IMG/VR virus record: IMGVR_UViG_3300027973_000229
Coordinates: 1 to 22,816 of that record
DNA: 22,816 nucleotides
Strand: one strand, 5' to 3'
Origin: a virus
Made by a program: the position numbers and the translations under genes. Positions 1-6,906 of this stretch are shown piece by piece (position 1 is the first letter of the stretch; each line of letters starts with the position of its first letter). The notes below the pieces were generated by a model, which worked only from the letters and a program-made list of their open reading frames with translations, was not told the origin of the DNA and ran no database searches.

Positions 1-1068
1 GCAATTGGAGAATACAATACCTCTACAATCTGGACAGGTGAAGGTAATAAAATTAAATTAAAATATAAAAAAAATTATCCAGTAAGTTTTGGATTATTTT
101 ATTCAGCCTTTACGCAGTTGATTGGACTTATGCCAAACCAAGAAGAATATATTATGATGGGTATGGCAGCATACGGCGACTGGACAAAACATTATAAAAA
201 GGTTAACGAATATTTCCCTTCACATGATATTCAAAAATATAATTTTCATAAAGGAATTATCGACTGGGGATGGGTTAATTCTGAGCAAGATAAATTTGAT
301 ATTGCAGCAGCAGTACAAGTAGTATATGAACAAAGGCTTAACGATTTTATGCGTATGGCAAAAACAATTACTGGTAAAGATAATCTTGTTTTTATGGGTG
401 GGTGTGCTTTAAACTCTTCTGCAAACACCTTATTATGGAATATATTTAATGATGTTTGGATTATGCCAAACCCTGGAGATGCTGGAAGTTCTTTGGGTGC
501 AGCAGCAGCACTATATGGCAAACATTTAGAATGGAAAGATCCATACCTTGGTCATGATCTTGGAGGAGAGTACCCTGTTCAGCAAATTGTTGACGGTATA
601 TTAAAAGACGGAATCGTAGCAGTAGCAACAGGAAGAGCAGAATATGGTCCAAGAGCATTGGGTAATAGAAGTATACTTGCTGATCCTAGAGATCCATTAA
701 TTAAAGACAAGGTTAATCTAATTAAACAAAGAGAATTATTTAGACCATTTGCTCCAGTTGTTATGGAGGAGTGTGCAGACAAATGGTTTGATATGAACTT
801 TGATTCCCCATATATGCAATATACAGTTAAATGTTTACAGCCTGATAAAATACCATCAGTGGTGCACAAAGATGGAACATCAAGAGTTCAGACTGTAAAT
901 AAATATCAACATCGTGGACTATGGAGGACTTTAAATAAATTTTATTTACAGACTGGGGTGCCAGTTCTTCTTAATACTAGCCTTAATATTAAAGGCCAAC
1001 CACTTCTCAATGATGAACTAGACATTCAGGCATGGGAAAAAGCATATAACTTTACGATTACACGCTAA
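1..1068 (+). CDS. NodU/HypF-type carbamoyltransferase, C-terminal part (5' truncated by window edge)
   Basis: The reading frame is open from base 1, so the N-terminus lies outside the window; the first internal TTG or ATG is not the real start. The protein carries the hallmarks of the NodU/CmcH family: a GGCALN segment followed by PNPGDAGSSLGAA (end of the Kae1-like ATP-binding fold), then the carbamoyltransferase C-terminal domain with GRAEYGPRALGNRS, DPR and LFRPFAPVV, and NTSLNIKGQP near the end. The family transfers a carbamoyl group from carbamoyl phosphate to sugar or antibiotic hydroxyls; NodU acts on Nod-factor glycans. Such genes occur in several large phages and are usually thought to modify glycans or nucleotides. 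The substrate here is unknown. It is followed by a separate promoter and the endolysin gene. Confidence 0.93.
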   Translation, partial: AIGEYNTSTIWTGEGNKIKLKYKKNYPVSFGLFYSAFTQLIGLMPNQEEYIMMGMAAYGDWTKHYKKVNEYFPSHDIQKYNFHKGIIDWGWVNSEQDKFDIAAAVQVVYEQRLNDFMRMAKTITGKDNLVFMGGCALNSSANTLLWNIFNDVWIMPNPGDAGSSLGAAAALYGKHLEWKDPYLGHDLGGEYPVQQIVDGILKDGIVAVATGRAEYGPRALGNRSILADPRDPLIKDKVNLIKQRELFRPFAPVVMEECADKWFDMNFDSPYMQYTVKCLQPDKIPSVVHKDGTSRVQTVNKYQHRGLWRTLNKFYLQTGVPVLLNTSLNIKGQPLLNDELDIQAWEKAYNFTITR

Positions 1069-1079
1069 TCTGGTATAAT
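1051..1079 (+). promoter_or_regulatory. Sigma70-like promoter for the endolysin operon
   Basis: TTTACG (1051-1056), a 17-nt spacer and TATAAT (1074-1079), with an extended TGG before the -10 box. The -35 box overlaps the 3' end of the carbamoyltransferase gene. The leader ends in a strong AGGAGG about 7 nt before the ATG at 1107. Confidence 0.7.
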
Positions 1080-1106
1080 TAATACATATTCTATAGGAGG
1101 AATAAA

Positions 1107-1655
1107 ATGGCTGATAAAGGAACATTAAAAGCAATTATTGAAGTTGCAAAAAAAGAAGTTGGAGCAATTGAGGGTCCAAAAGATAATGAAACAAAGTATG
1201 GTAAATGGACTGGAGTGAATTTTCAACCATGGTGCCAGTCATTTGTTTCTTGGTGTGCATTTACGTCAGGGCTAGATTCAAAACAATATCCAAAGTCTGC
1301 ATCAACAGTCGCAGCATCTGATTGGTTTAAAAAGAATAGCCGTTGGGCAGATGCACGTAATGATGATCCAACTCCAGGTGACTGGATTTATTTTGATTTC
1401 CCAGAAGATGGTGTTAACAGAATTTCTCATGTTGGTATTTGCATCAAAAACAATGGCGATGGAACTATCCAAGTTATTGAAGGAAACACTTCTGGAACTG
1501 CAAAGGGAGACCAGCGCAATGGAGGAATGTGTGTAGAAAAAACTCGTGGATACGTAAAAAACAACAAGAAAAAGTTACTTAATGGTGTTGTTGGTTGGGG
1601 TCGTCCAGTATATGTTGGAGAAGAAAACATTCCTTTGCTAAACAAGGTAAAGTAA
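1107..1655 (+). CDS. CHAP-domain peptidoglycan hydrolase (endolysin)
   Basis: A 182-residue protein built around a single CHAP (NlpC/P60-like) domain. The catalytic cysteine is C43 in PWCQSFVSW, the histidine is H108 in RISHVGI, and the third polar residue is probably N127 in IEGNTS. CHAP enzymes are amidases or endopeptidases that cut peptidoglycan cross-links. There is no signal peptide and no recognisable cell-wall-binding domain, so release probably depends on a holin. The ATG at 1107 follows a near-perfect Shine-Dalgarno (AGGAGG). The stop overlaps the next start as TAATG. Neighbouring small membrane proteins fit a lysis module, although the best holin candidate is about 5 kb downstream. 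A virion-associated role cannot be excluded. Confidence 0.9.
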   Translation: MADKGTLKAIIEVAKKEVGAIEGPKDNETKYGKWTGVNFQPWCQSFVSWCAFTSGLDSKQYPKSASTVAASDWFKKNSRWADARNDDPTPGDWIYFDFPEDGVNRISHVGICIKNNGDGTIQVIEGNTSGTAKGDQRNGGMCVEKTRGYVKNNKKKLLNGVVGWGRPVYVGEENIPLLNKVK

Positions 1656-1855
1656 TGGAATCAACCAAGAGATCTTCACTTAAAACAATTAGTTGGGAAA
1701 CATTTCATCTTGTAGTTCTTGCTGGAATCATTTATATTTTTACTGGTAAGTGGGAATATGCAAGTCTTGGTGCTATTCTTTACATTGCTATTGAAGCATT
1801 TGGGTACTTTGTTCATGAAAGATTATGGGCAAGATTTGGAAAGAAGGTTAAGTAA
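1655..1855 (+). CDS. DUF2061-family small membrane protein
   Basis: A 66-residue protein with two predicted membrane segments (FHLVVLAGIIYIFTG and YASLGAILYIAIEAFGYFV) ending in HERLWARFGKK, the layout of the DUF2061 family (conserved SLKTISWE or KALSYR start, C-terminal HERxW). The frame can be extended upstream into the endolysin gene, but the ATG at 1655 overlaps the endolysin stop (TAATG) and matches the family N-terminus, so I use it. DUF2061 has no proven function; inner-membrane location is inferred. A second family member lies at 5968-6171. A lysis role such as holin or pinholin is possible from position but not shown. Confidence 0.85.
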   Translation: MESTKRSSLKTISWETFHLVVLAGIIYIFTGKWEYASLGAILYIAIEAFGYFVHERLWARFGKKVK

Positions 1856-1959
1856 TGCGTATTAAAATTATTAAATTTGTTGTAAAAGCCCTTGGCTATG
1901 AGTGGGGTGGAGATAAACTTAACATTCCTATTTGGACAGTAAAAGCAAAGAAGAAATAA
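1855..1959 (+). CDS. 34-residue basic protein of unknown function
   Basis: A short frame starting at the ATG that overlaps the previous stop (TAATG) and ending 3 nt before the next start. The product, beginning MRIKIIKFVVKALGYEWGG and ending KAKKK, is basic with a short hydrophobic N-terminal half. It resembles no family I recognise. Tight coupling on both sides is the main argument that it is translated. Confidence 0.55.
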   Translation: MRIKIIKFVVKALGYEWGGDKLNIPIWTVKAKKK

Positions 1960-1962
1960 AAC

Positions 1963-2148
1963 ATGGCAGTTTACGAATACGACTGTATGCCATGTGCACA
2001 AAGATATACCAAAGAAAGATCTATTAAAGATGTCGATCCTGGGTATAAGTGTGAAACTTGTAACACATCTTTGGTTCGTGTATATTCTAATGTTGGAGCA
2101 CTTTTTAACGGCAGTGGATTTTATTCCACAGATAATAGAAAAAAATGA
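1963..2148 (+). CDS. FmdB-type zinc-ribbon protein
   Basis: 61 residues with the start typical of the FmdB/putative regulatory zinc-ribbon family (MAVYEYDCMPC), a second knuckle CETC and the conserved C-terminal GSGFYSTD. The two CxxC pairs should bind one zinc ion. Members are small proteins of uncertain role, often called regulatory because of the original FmdB. In phages they are common as tiny accessory genes. The stop is shared with the next gene by an ATGA overlap, indicating translational coupling. Confidence 0.85.
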   Translation: MAVYEYDCMPCAQRYTKERSIKDVDPGYKCETCNTSLVRVYSNVGALFNGSGFYSTDNRKK

Positions 2149-2747
2149 TAACAAGCATACCAAAAGGACAAATCTGTCAACAATTTGATGCAAAAATGAA
2201 CTTACCTTTATCAACATTAGAAGCACATAAAGTTAATGAAAATACCACTACATCTTGTGTTGCTCCAGCGTTTGTATATATAGAAGGAACACATGGTAAA
2301 AAATTTTTATGTGACTATCATTATTACTACGAAGTAAATTTAATTAAAAATGGATACTTAAGACCTGGTGAAAACATTGAAGAATTTATAATAGATGAAA
2401 CAGAAAGAATAAAAGAAACATTTGCAAAAAATGTAAAAACCACAGAAACGCTTGGTCATAAGTGCGAAATATTTGCTTCTTATAAAGCAGTTTGTCAATG
2501 TACTGCCGATGCTTTTGTAAAAGTTATTCCTAGAAAATTAGTTGTTGGCAAGGTAAAACATACTACAATAAAAAATATAAATAAAATTTCAGAAAGTATA
2601 TTTTATTGTAATTTTCATTTTAGAAGAAATTATTACAGACATTATAGTAACGGACTTGTGTATGAAGACTTTCATAAAGTGATAGATGAAAGATCTAGAA
2701 TTACAATGACTATTGCTGAAGAAGTCAGTAAAATTACTTGTTTTTAG
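2145..2747 (+). CDS. Unknown protein with two DUF7455-like zinc-finger repeats
   Basis: 200 residues that appear to be an internal duplication. Each half has a CxxxAxxFV stretch (TSCVAPAFVYIEG; CQCTADAFVKV), then FxCxxH (KKFLCDYHYYY; SIFYCNFHFRR), and ends in an acidic-basic motif (IIDETERI; VIDERSRI). The next gene, a DUF7455 protein, has the same order: CDACNAQALTKV, LLFCGHH and IVDERERL. I infer that this protein arose by fusion of two diverged copies. Repeat 1 has lost its first paired cysteine. The start overlaps the upstream stop (ATGA). No function is known; the DUF7455 domain is a small treble-clef-like zinc fold common in Actinobacteria. Confidence 0.75.
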   Translation: MITSIPKGQICQQFDAKMNLPLSTLEAHKVNENTTTSCVAPAFVYIEGTHGKKFLCDYHYYYEVNLIKNGYLRPGENIEEFIIDETERIKETFAKNVKTTETLGHKCEIFASYKAVCQCTADAFVKVIPRKLVVGKVKHTTIKNINKISESIFYCNFHFRRNYYRHYSNGLVYEDFHKVIDERSRITMTIAEEVSKITCF

Positions 2748-2751
2748 TCTT

Positions 2752-2780
2752 TTGACAAAACTGCCTATTTGATGTATAAT
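2752..2780 (+). promoter_or_regulatory. Consensus sigma70 promoter upstream of the DUF7455 gene
   Basis: Perfect TTGACA (2752-2757), a 17-nt spacer and perfect TATAAT (2775-2780). Transcription should start near 2787, giving a leader of about 45 nt with GAGGAG before the ATG at 2831. It restarts transcription inside an otherwise tightly packed gene row. Confidence 0.88.
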
Positions 2781-2830
2781 TAATAATATAGCAAAATTGT
2801 ATTTAACTAACAGAAAATGAGGAGTATAAT

Positions 2831-3058
2831 ATGATTACAATGATTAAGGATAGGGTTAAAAAAGAATGGACGCTTACCTTATTAGATCGATGCGATGCCT
2901 GTAATGCACAAGCACTAACCAAGGTAACTGGTTTGACTGGAGATTTACTATTTTGTGGCCATCATTATAATAAAATCATGGAAGATGCTCAAGGATATAA
3001 AAAAATAATGGCTTTCGCAATTACCATTGTTGATGAACGAGAAAGATTAACGGTATAA
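2831..3058 (+). CDS. DUF7455-family small zinc protein
   Basis: 75 residues containing LLDRCDACNAQALTKV, LLFCGHHYNK and a closing IVDERERL, the pattern of the short zinc-binding proteins annotated DUF7455 in actinobacteria and their phages. C27, C30, C49 and a following histidine are the likely zinc ligands. It has its own consensus promoter and a GGAG Shine-Dalgarno. It is the single-domain relative of the duplicated protein just upstream. Function is unknown; cytoplasmic location is inferred from the lack of hydrophobic segments. Confidence 0.8.
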   Translation: MITMIKDRVKKEWTLTLLDRCDACNAQALTKVTGLTGDLLFCGHHYNKIMEDAQGYKKIMAFAITIVDERERLTV

Positions 3059-3061
3059 ATA

Positions 3062-3469
3062 ATGTATGAATATTATGTAAGAAAAGTAGATAATGTAGTC
3101 GATGGAGATACCATTGACGTTCTTATTGATTTAGGTTTTGATATTCTTTTTCAATCCCGTGTAAGATTGGCTGGTATTGATACTCCTGAGTCTCGTACTA
3201 AAGATCTTAAAGAAAAGGTCCTTGGTCTTGAATCTAAAGAATATCTAAAGAAGGCTTTAAAGGATGCTAAATCTGTTGTAATTAAAACTGAAAAAATGGA
3301 TTCATCTGAAAAGTATGGTCGTATTTTAGGCTGGGTGTATGTTAATGGAAACACAGTGTCTTTAAATGATATGATGATTAACGATGGATATGCATGGGGA
3401 TACTTAGGAGATACTAAGGTTAAAGACTTTGATGCACTTGTTAAGGCTAGAAAAAAGTCTGGCAAATAA
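3062..3469 (+). CDS. Staphylococcal-nuclease-like (SNase/TNase) nuclease
   Basis: 135 residues covering one SNase OB-fold domain. The family motifs are intact: VVDGDTIDV, RVRLAGIDTPESR and KYGRILGWVYV. R35, E43 and R87 fall at the same positions as the catalytic Arg35, Glu43 and Arg87 of mature staphylococcal nuclease, with D40 as a calcium ligand. The enzyme hydrolyses DNA and RNA in a calcium-dependent way. No signal peptide is visible, so it probably acts inside the host, for example in host DNA breakdown or nucleotide recycling. It starts 3 nt after the DUF7455 stop and shares its transcript. Confidence 0.92.
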   Translation: MYEYYVRKVDNVVDGDTIDVLIDLGFDILFQSRVRLAGIDTPESRTKDLKEKVLGLESKEYLKKALKDAKSVVIKTEKMDSSEKYGRILGWVYVNGNTVSLNDMMINDGYAWGYLGDTKVKDFDALVKARKKSGK

Positions 3470-3491
3470 AATGCTTGTCTTGGACAAATAA

Positions 3492-3824
3492 GTGGAGCCA
3501 GAAGATAAGTTTATTGAAGAATTGATTTTAAACGGAAGTTTAGAATTTTCTGGAATTGACCAGGAGACTGGAGAAATTCTTTATACTTTTACAGACAAAC
3601 TAAAAGATTTTTCAAGTGAGTTGCAAAATGAAGTAAATCTATATTTTTCACAAGAAATGATGCAACTTTGGGAATATGGGTTTATTGACATGGATGTCAC
3701 CGATAATAATCCAATTGTAAGTTTAACAGAAAAAGCATTTGATAATAAAGAAGTGCAAAAACTTAAAAAAAATAACAAAATAACACTAAAAGAAGTTCTT
3801 AAAGCATTAAAAAAAGAAAGGTAG
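3492..3824 (+). CDS. Hypothetical acidic protein, GTG start
   Basis: 110 residues, acidic at the N-terminus and lysine-rich at the C-terminus. The start is the GTG at 3492, directly after a small perfect hairpin (TTGTC-TTG-GACAA, 3476-3488). The section GIDQETGEILYTFTDKLKDF followed by a long helix-like stretch resembles a winged-helix-type arrangement, but I cannot name a family. It sits between the nuclease and a membrane-anchored protein and has no detectable signal peptide. Confidence 0.7.
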   Translation: MEPEDKFIEELILNGSLEFSGIDQETGEILYTFTDKLKDFSSELQNEVNLYFSQEMMQLWEYGFIDMDVTDNNPIVSLTEKAFDNKEVQKLKKNNKITLKEVLKALKKER

Positions 3825-3845
3825 TATAATTATTAAGGGGTTAAA

Positions 3846-4268
3846 ATGGAATATTTGATTGGCTCTTTTACTACCTTTATTTTAATTGTTTGTATGTTTT
3901 TTATCAAAAAAGAAGAAACAAAAAAACAAAAACTTACAGTAAGGTATAGTCAAAGTCATATTTTTGAATTAGTGCAACCACTTTTGCCAACAATGATAAA
4001 TAAAACTATTAAGAAAAAAATGTGCCAATCAACAATTTATAAGAAAAAAACAAATGTTAGGGTAATAATAATTGAAGGTATGGCATATTGGGTTAAAGAT
4101 AATATTTTTTACGAGGCATCTATAAATAATAATGGGGTGGACTCAGCAACGACAAAGGTAGTTGACACAATAGGTATGGATAGTGTAGAATTAGATAAAA
4201 TGCTGTTTATTATGGATAAATTGCGAGAGGGATTAGACGATGATAGTGGGAGTACAGGGAACAAATAG
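3846..4268 (+). CDS. Hypothetical protein with N-terminal membrane anchor
   Basis: 140 residues. Residues 1-20 form one hydrophobic segment (IGSFTTFILIVCMFF) followed by a lysine-rich stretch, indicating a bitopic membrane protein with a cytoplasmic soluble part. The rest has no motif I recognise. A TATAAT at 3825-3830 and an AAGGGG ribosome site precede the ATG, so it may have its own promoter, although no -35 box is visible. The last 29 nt overlap the following gene in another frame. Confidence 0.7.
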   Translation: MEYLIGSFTTFILIVCMFFIKKEETKKQKLTVRYSQSHIFELVQPLLPTMINKTIKKKMCQSTIYKKKTNVRVIIIEGMAYWVKDNIFYEASINNNGVDSATTKVVDTIGMDSVELDKMLFIMDKLREGLDDDSGSTGNK

Positions 4269-4590
4269 TTTTGAAGACTATAATGTTTTCTTGCGATCTA
4301 TGGGTGTTGCCCTTTCTGGTTTACAAGAAAATGATCAGTATTTTTACATTTACTCAGCAGGACCAGCAAAAGTTAATTCAATGGTAATGGAGTTTGTAAA
4401 TTTATCAGAACGTAGTATGAAGAGTAGAGGAAAAAAAATTAAGTTTTATAAAGTTGCACCAAATTGGATTTCAGAAAATATTTCTGATATTAACTACTTT
4501 ATTTTTTTATCAAAAGAAAAAGAAAGTTTGTCAAAATTAGTTAGCGAAGCAAAACTTAATAAAGTTGATGTGGGAATTTTTAACTACTAA
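4240..4590 (+). CDS. Hypothetical protein, possibly Rossmann/SLOG-like (DUF2493-like)
   Basis: 116 residues beginning MIVGVQGTNSFEDYNVFLRSM, then a segment QYFYIYSAGPAKVNSMVMEF and a later IKFYKVAPNW. The alternation of a beta strand with GxxxFxDY and a following SAGP loop recalls the SLOG/DUF2493 nucleotide-binding fold seen in many phages. This is a pattern-level guess, not a firm assignment. The gene overlaps the preceding one by 29 nt, and the ATG lies inside it. Confidence 0.6.
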   Translation: MIVGVQGTNSFEDYNVFLRSMGVALSGLQENDQYFYIYSAGPAKVNSMVMEFVNLSERSMKSRGKKIKFYKVAPNWISENISDINYFIFLSKEKESLSKLVSEAKLNKVDVGIFNY

Positions 4591-4602
4591 GGGGAAATCA
4601 GC

Positions 4603-4812
4603 ATGAAGATTAAAGAATTAGAAAAAATGGAAACAGTTGTCTTAAACAACAAATCACTTTCATGGGACGGCTGGGACGTTATTCATGCCTATCCTTCTGA
4701 AAAAGGCGGAACATCAAAGTTTGGCGCTTACATAAATGGTAAGTGGCACATCACACGTAGATTTCAATTAGGATCTGATGGATGGGAATTACCTGACAAG
4801 TTTGTAGAGTAG
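4603..4812 (+). CDS. Small hypothetical protein
   Basis: 69 residues, rich in tryptophan and glycine (SLSWDGWDVIHAYPS, YINGKWHITRRF, DGWELPDKF). A clear AAGGGG ribosome site lies 9 nt before the ATG. The aromatic, beta-rich composition suggests a small compact fold. No family is recognised. It ends 2 nt before the WhiB gene and is probably co-transcribed with it. Confidence 0.65.
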   Translation: MKIKELEKMETVVLNNKSLSWDGWDVIHAYPSEKGGTSKFGAYINGKWHITRRFQLGSDGWELPDKFVE

Positions 4813-4814
4813 TC

Positions 4815-5099
4815 ATGCATAAAGATAAATGGAAAGATAATGCTTCATGCTTTGAGTACGACACAAATATATTTTTTGAAAAATATGAAGACGAAGAAAA
4901 TTTAAGAGGAGCAATAGATAAACTTTGTTCTACATGTCCAGTTTCCAAACAGTGTTTTGCTGTTGGGATATCTGGAAAAGAGTGGGGCGTCTGGGGCGGT
5001 ATATACTTAGAAAATGGTATAATATCTAAAGAGTTTAACAGTCACAGAAGCAAAGAAGACTGGGCAAACACTTGGCAACGACTAACAATGGAGCAGTAA
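4815..5099 (+). CDS. WhiB-family iron-sulfur transcription factor
   Basis: 94 residues with the four invariant cysteines of the Wbl family: C12, then C38, C41 and C47 in CSTCPVSKQC, followed by the G(V/I)WGG turn at residues 58-62. Wbl proteins bind a 4Fe-4S cluster and act with the primary sigma factor, usually as redox- or nitric-oxide-responsive regulators. They are essentially restricted to Actinobacteria and their phages, which makes this the strongest host clue in the window. The C-terminal tail after GVWGG lacks a clearly basic DNA-binding stretch, so it may work by binding host sigma factor, as described for the WhiB protein of mycobacteriophage TM4. The stop overlaps the next start (TAATG). 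Confidence 0.92.
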   Translation: MHKDKWKDNASCFEYDTNIFFEKYEDEENLRGAIDKLCSTCPVSKQCFAVGISGKEWGVWGGIYLENGIISKEFNSHRSKEDWANTWQRLTMEQ

Positions 5100-5860
5100 T
5101 GATTATACAAATAATTGGACTACCTGGTTCTGGCAAAACGGAATTAGCAAAAGCCCTTAAGGAACGCATTAACGCTATTCATCTTAATGCAGACGAGGTT
5201 CGTGCAACAGTAAACTCAGACCTAGGCTTTAGCCCTGAAGATAGAATTGAACAAGCAAGGCGTATGGGAGAAATGGCAAGACTAATCTCAAAGCAAGGAG
5301 TCGCTCCAGTCATTGTTGACTTTGTTTGTCCTACAGATTTAACTCGTGCAGCATTTGGAAAGCCAGACATTTTGGTATTTATGAACACAATTGAAGAAGG
5401 AAGATTTGAAGATACTAATAAGATGTTTGAAATGCCAACAAACTATGACATTGTTTTCATAAGCCATGAATGGAATGCAAATGAAAAGGCATCAGTAATT
5501 ATTAATCAGTTTAACTTACATGATTGGTCTGCACCAACAACACTTATGCTTGGCAGATATCAGCCATGGCACGAAGGTCATCACGCTCTTTACAAAGAGG
5601 CAGGGAAGAGAACAGACCAAGTACTACTGGGAGTCCGTAATACATACAACACAAGTGAAAAAGATCCACTTAAGTTTGATCAAGTAAAAGAATATATTGC
5701 CAAGGATGATTTTATGGATGGTGCATTAGTACTAAGACTACCTAACATTACCAACATTGTTTATGGTCGTGATGTAGGATATAAGATTGAACAAGTAGAT
5801 TTGGGCGCAGACATTCATGCAATTTCTGCTACGCAAAAACGCAAGGAATTGGGAATATAG
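5099..5860 (+). CDS. Bifunctional P-loop (APS-kinase-like) kinase / HxGH nucleotidyltransferase
   Basis: 253 residues with two domains. Residues 1-140 have Walker A GLPGSGKT (7-14) and the APS-kinase signature LNADEVRATVNSDLGFS, then EDRIEQARRMGEMA. Residues 145-253 are a cytidylyltransferase-like fold: LGRYQPWHEGH with H158 and H161, and the closing ISATQKR, equivalent to the ISxTxxR motif. The second domain is about the size of an NMN or glycerol-3-phosphate nucleotidyltransferase, far smaller than ATP sulfurylase. The start is the ATG at 5099 (TAATG overlap with WhiB), not an upstream in-frame TTG. Possible roles: NAD or nucleotide-sugar metabolism, or making activated sulfate (PAPS). The domain architecture is seen; the substrate is inferred. 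Confidence 0.88.
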   Translation: MIIQIIGLPGSGKTELAKALKERINAIHLNADEVRATVNSDLGFSPEDRIEQARRMGEMARLISKQGVAPVIVDFVCPTDLTRAAFGKPDILVFMNTIEEGRFEDTNKMFEMPTNYDIVFISHEWNANEKASVIINQFNLHDWSAPTTLMLGRYQPWHEGHHALYKEAGKRTDQVLLGVRNTYNTSEKDPLKFDQVKEYIAKDDFMDGALVLRLPNITNIVYGRDVGYKIEQVDLGADIHAISATQKRKELGI

Positions 5861-5863
5861 GAT

Positions 5864-5971
5864 ATGGATACATTAACCGCTCTTGTATTATCTTTTGTAT
5901 TTGCTGGAATTATGGTCTATGTTATAGAAAAGTATTTTGGCGGAACAGACGATAGCGATATAATTTCATGA
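5864..5971 (+). CDS. 35-residue single-span membrane protein
   Basis: The short frame encodes MDTLTALVLSFVFAGIMVYV followed by a polar acidic tail (GGTDDSD). About 17 residues form one membrane helix. It starts 3 nt after the preceding stop and its own stop overlaps the next ATG (ATGA), so it is embedded in a coupled operon. No homologue is recognised. Small size and position make a membrane accessory or lysis-related role possible. Confidence 0.6.
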   Translation: MDTLTALVLSFVFAGIMVYVIEKYFGGTDDSDIIS

Positions 5972-6171
5972 CAGTAACCAAGGCTAGATCATTTACTAAA
6001 GCACTAAGTTATCGCATATGGGGAACCTTATCTTCATTTGTAGTGGCCTATGTAATTACAGGAGACGCTACTCTTTCAGGCGCTATTGCCTTTTGGGAAA
6101 CAGTAGTTAAAGTATTTATCTACTACGCACATGAGCGTGGTTGGAATAAGATTCAATGGGGTAGAAAATAA
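5968..6171 (+). CDS. DUF2061-family small membrane protein (second copy)
   Basis: 67 residues with the DUF2061 signatures KALSYRIWGTLSSF at the N-terminus, two hydrophobic helices (FVVAYVITG; GAIAFWETVVKVFIYY) and the C-terminal HERGWNKI. It is paralogous to the protein at 1655-1855, but the sequences have diverged considerably; the shared part is the family core and the HERxW end. The function of the family is unknown. It overlaps both neighbours (ATGA upstream, TAATG downstream). Confidence 0.87.
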   Translation: MTVTKARSFTKALSYRIWGTLSSFVVAYVITGDATLSGAIAFWETVVKVFIYYAHERGWNKIQWGRK

Positions 6172-6407
6172 TGTATACAGATCAAATGAAAAAAGCCTTT
6201 AGATCTATTCACGCACCTAAAAACTTTAACCTTACATTGGTAGATAATAATAATTTTATTACTGTAAAGGCTAGTGAGCCAGACTTTATGAAGTTAACAG
6301 TTGAGGATCGTATTGCTGCAGTAGAGTATATGATACGTGTAAAAAAAGCATTAGAGGATAATGGCGCTATAGTTTTATTAGTTCGTGAAGGTGGCAAAGA
6401 ACTATGA
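6171..6407 (+). CDS. Small hypothetical protein
   Basis: 78 residues, mixed charge, without membrane segments or zinc ligands. The stretch FMKLTVEDRIAAVEYMIRVK followed by DNGAIVLLVREGG suggests an alpha-beta fold. The start overlaps the preceding stop as TAATG and the end overlaps the next gene as ATGA, so translation is coupled. No family is recognised. Confidence 0.65.
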   Translation: MYTDQMKKAFRSIHAPKNFNLTLVDNNNFITVKASEPDFMKLTVEDRIAAVEYMIRVKKALEDNGAIVLLVREGGKEL

Positions 6408-6832
6408 TAGAGTGGTTTGTATTTTTTATTTTTACTATATTTTTTGTTATTGTATTATTTAATAATATGCGTTTAAATATAAAAATTTCTTCAATAACAG
6501 AACGATTGCTTCAATCAGAAATAAATAAAAATGTTTTGTCTAAAAAACTTTCTGAGTTATCTTCTTCAGATTTAATAAAAAAAGACGAATCTTCTGAGGC
6601 ATTTTTAAAATTTATTTCAGATTCAAGAGATATAGCATATAAATATATAGAAGATACTCAGTTTGTGTTAAATAAGTTTATTACTGATATTGAGCCAGAA
6701 ATATTATATTTTGATGAATACGGGGAAATTATGAGATCCCAGCCAAATTATAACTCTATGAAAAAAATATCAGGGGCATATAAAGAACTAAAAAAACTCT
6801 TGCCCGAAGAGTATGGTAAAATAGATACATGA
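6404..6832 (+). CDS. Hypothetical membrane-anchored coiled-coil protein
   Basis: 142 residues. Residues 2-22 are strongly hydrophobic (IEWFVFFIFTIFFVIVLF), followed by a leucine- and lysine-rich region (about 30-60) likely to form a coiled coil. The C-terminal half (residues 65-140) is a soluble helical domain. This bitopic architecture, just upstream of the holin-like gene, is compatible with a spanin-like or holin-partner role, but no motif proves it. Confidence 0.6.
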   Translation: MIEWFVFFIFTIFFVIVLFNNMRLNIKISSITERLLQSEINKNVLSKKLSELSSSDLIKKDESSEAFLKFISDSRDIAYKYIEDTQFVLNKFITDIEPEILYFDEYGEIMRSQPNYNSMKKISGAYKELKKLLPEEYGKIDT

Positions 6833-6906
6833 TTAACAAGTTTTGGGTGTGGCTAAAATTTTGCTGCATTCAAATTAACAAAAGGTTATATCCTAGGAGG
6901 AATAAT

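Noticed and set aside
5961-5967. TATAAT just before the DUF2061 gene at 5968 as another leaderless promoter
   Set aside because: Only about 3 nt separate it from the ATG, too close for the usual start distance; the ATGA overlap explains translation.
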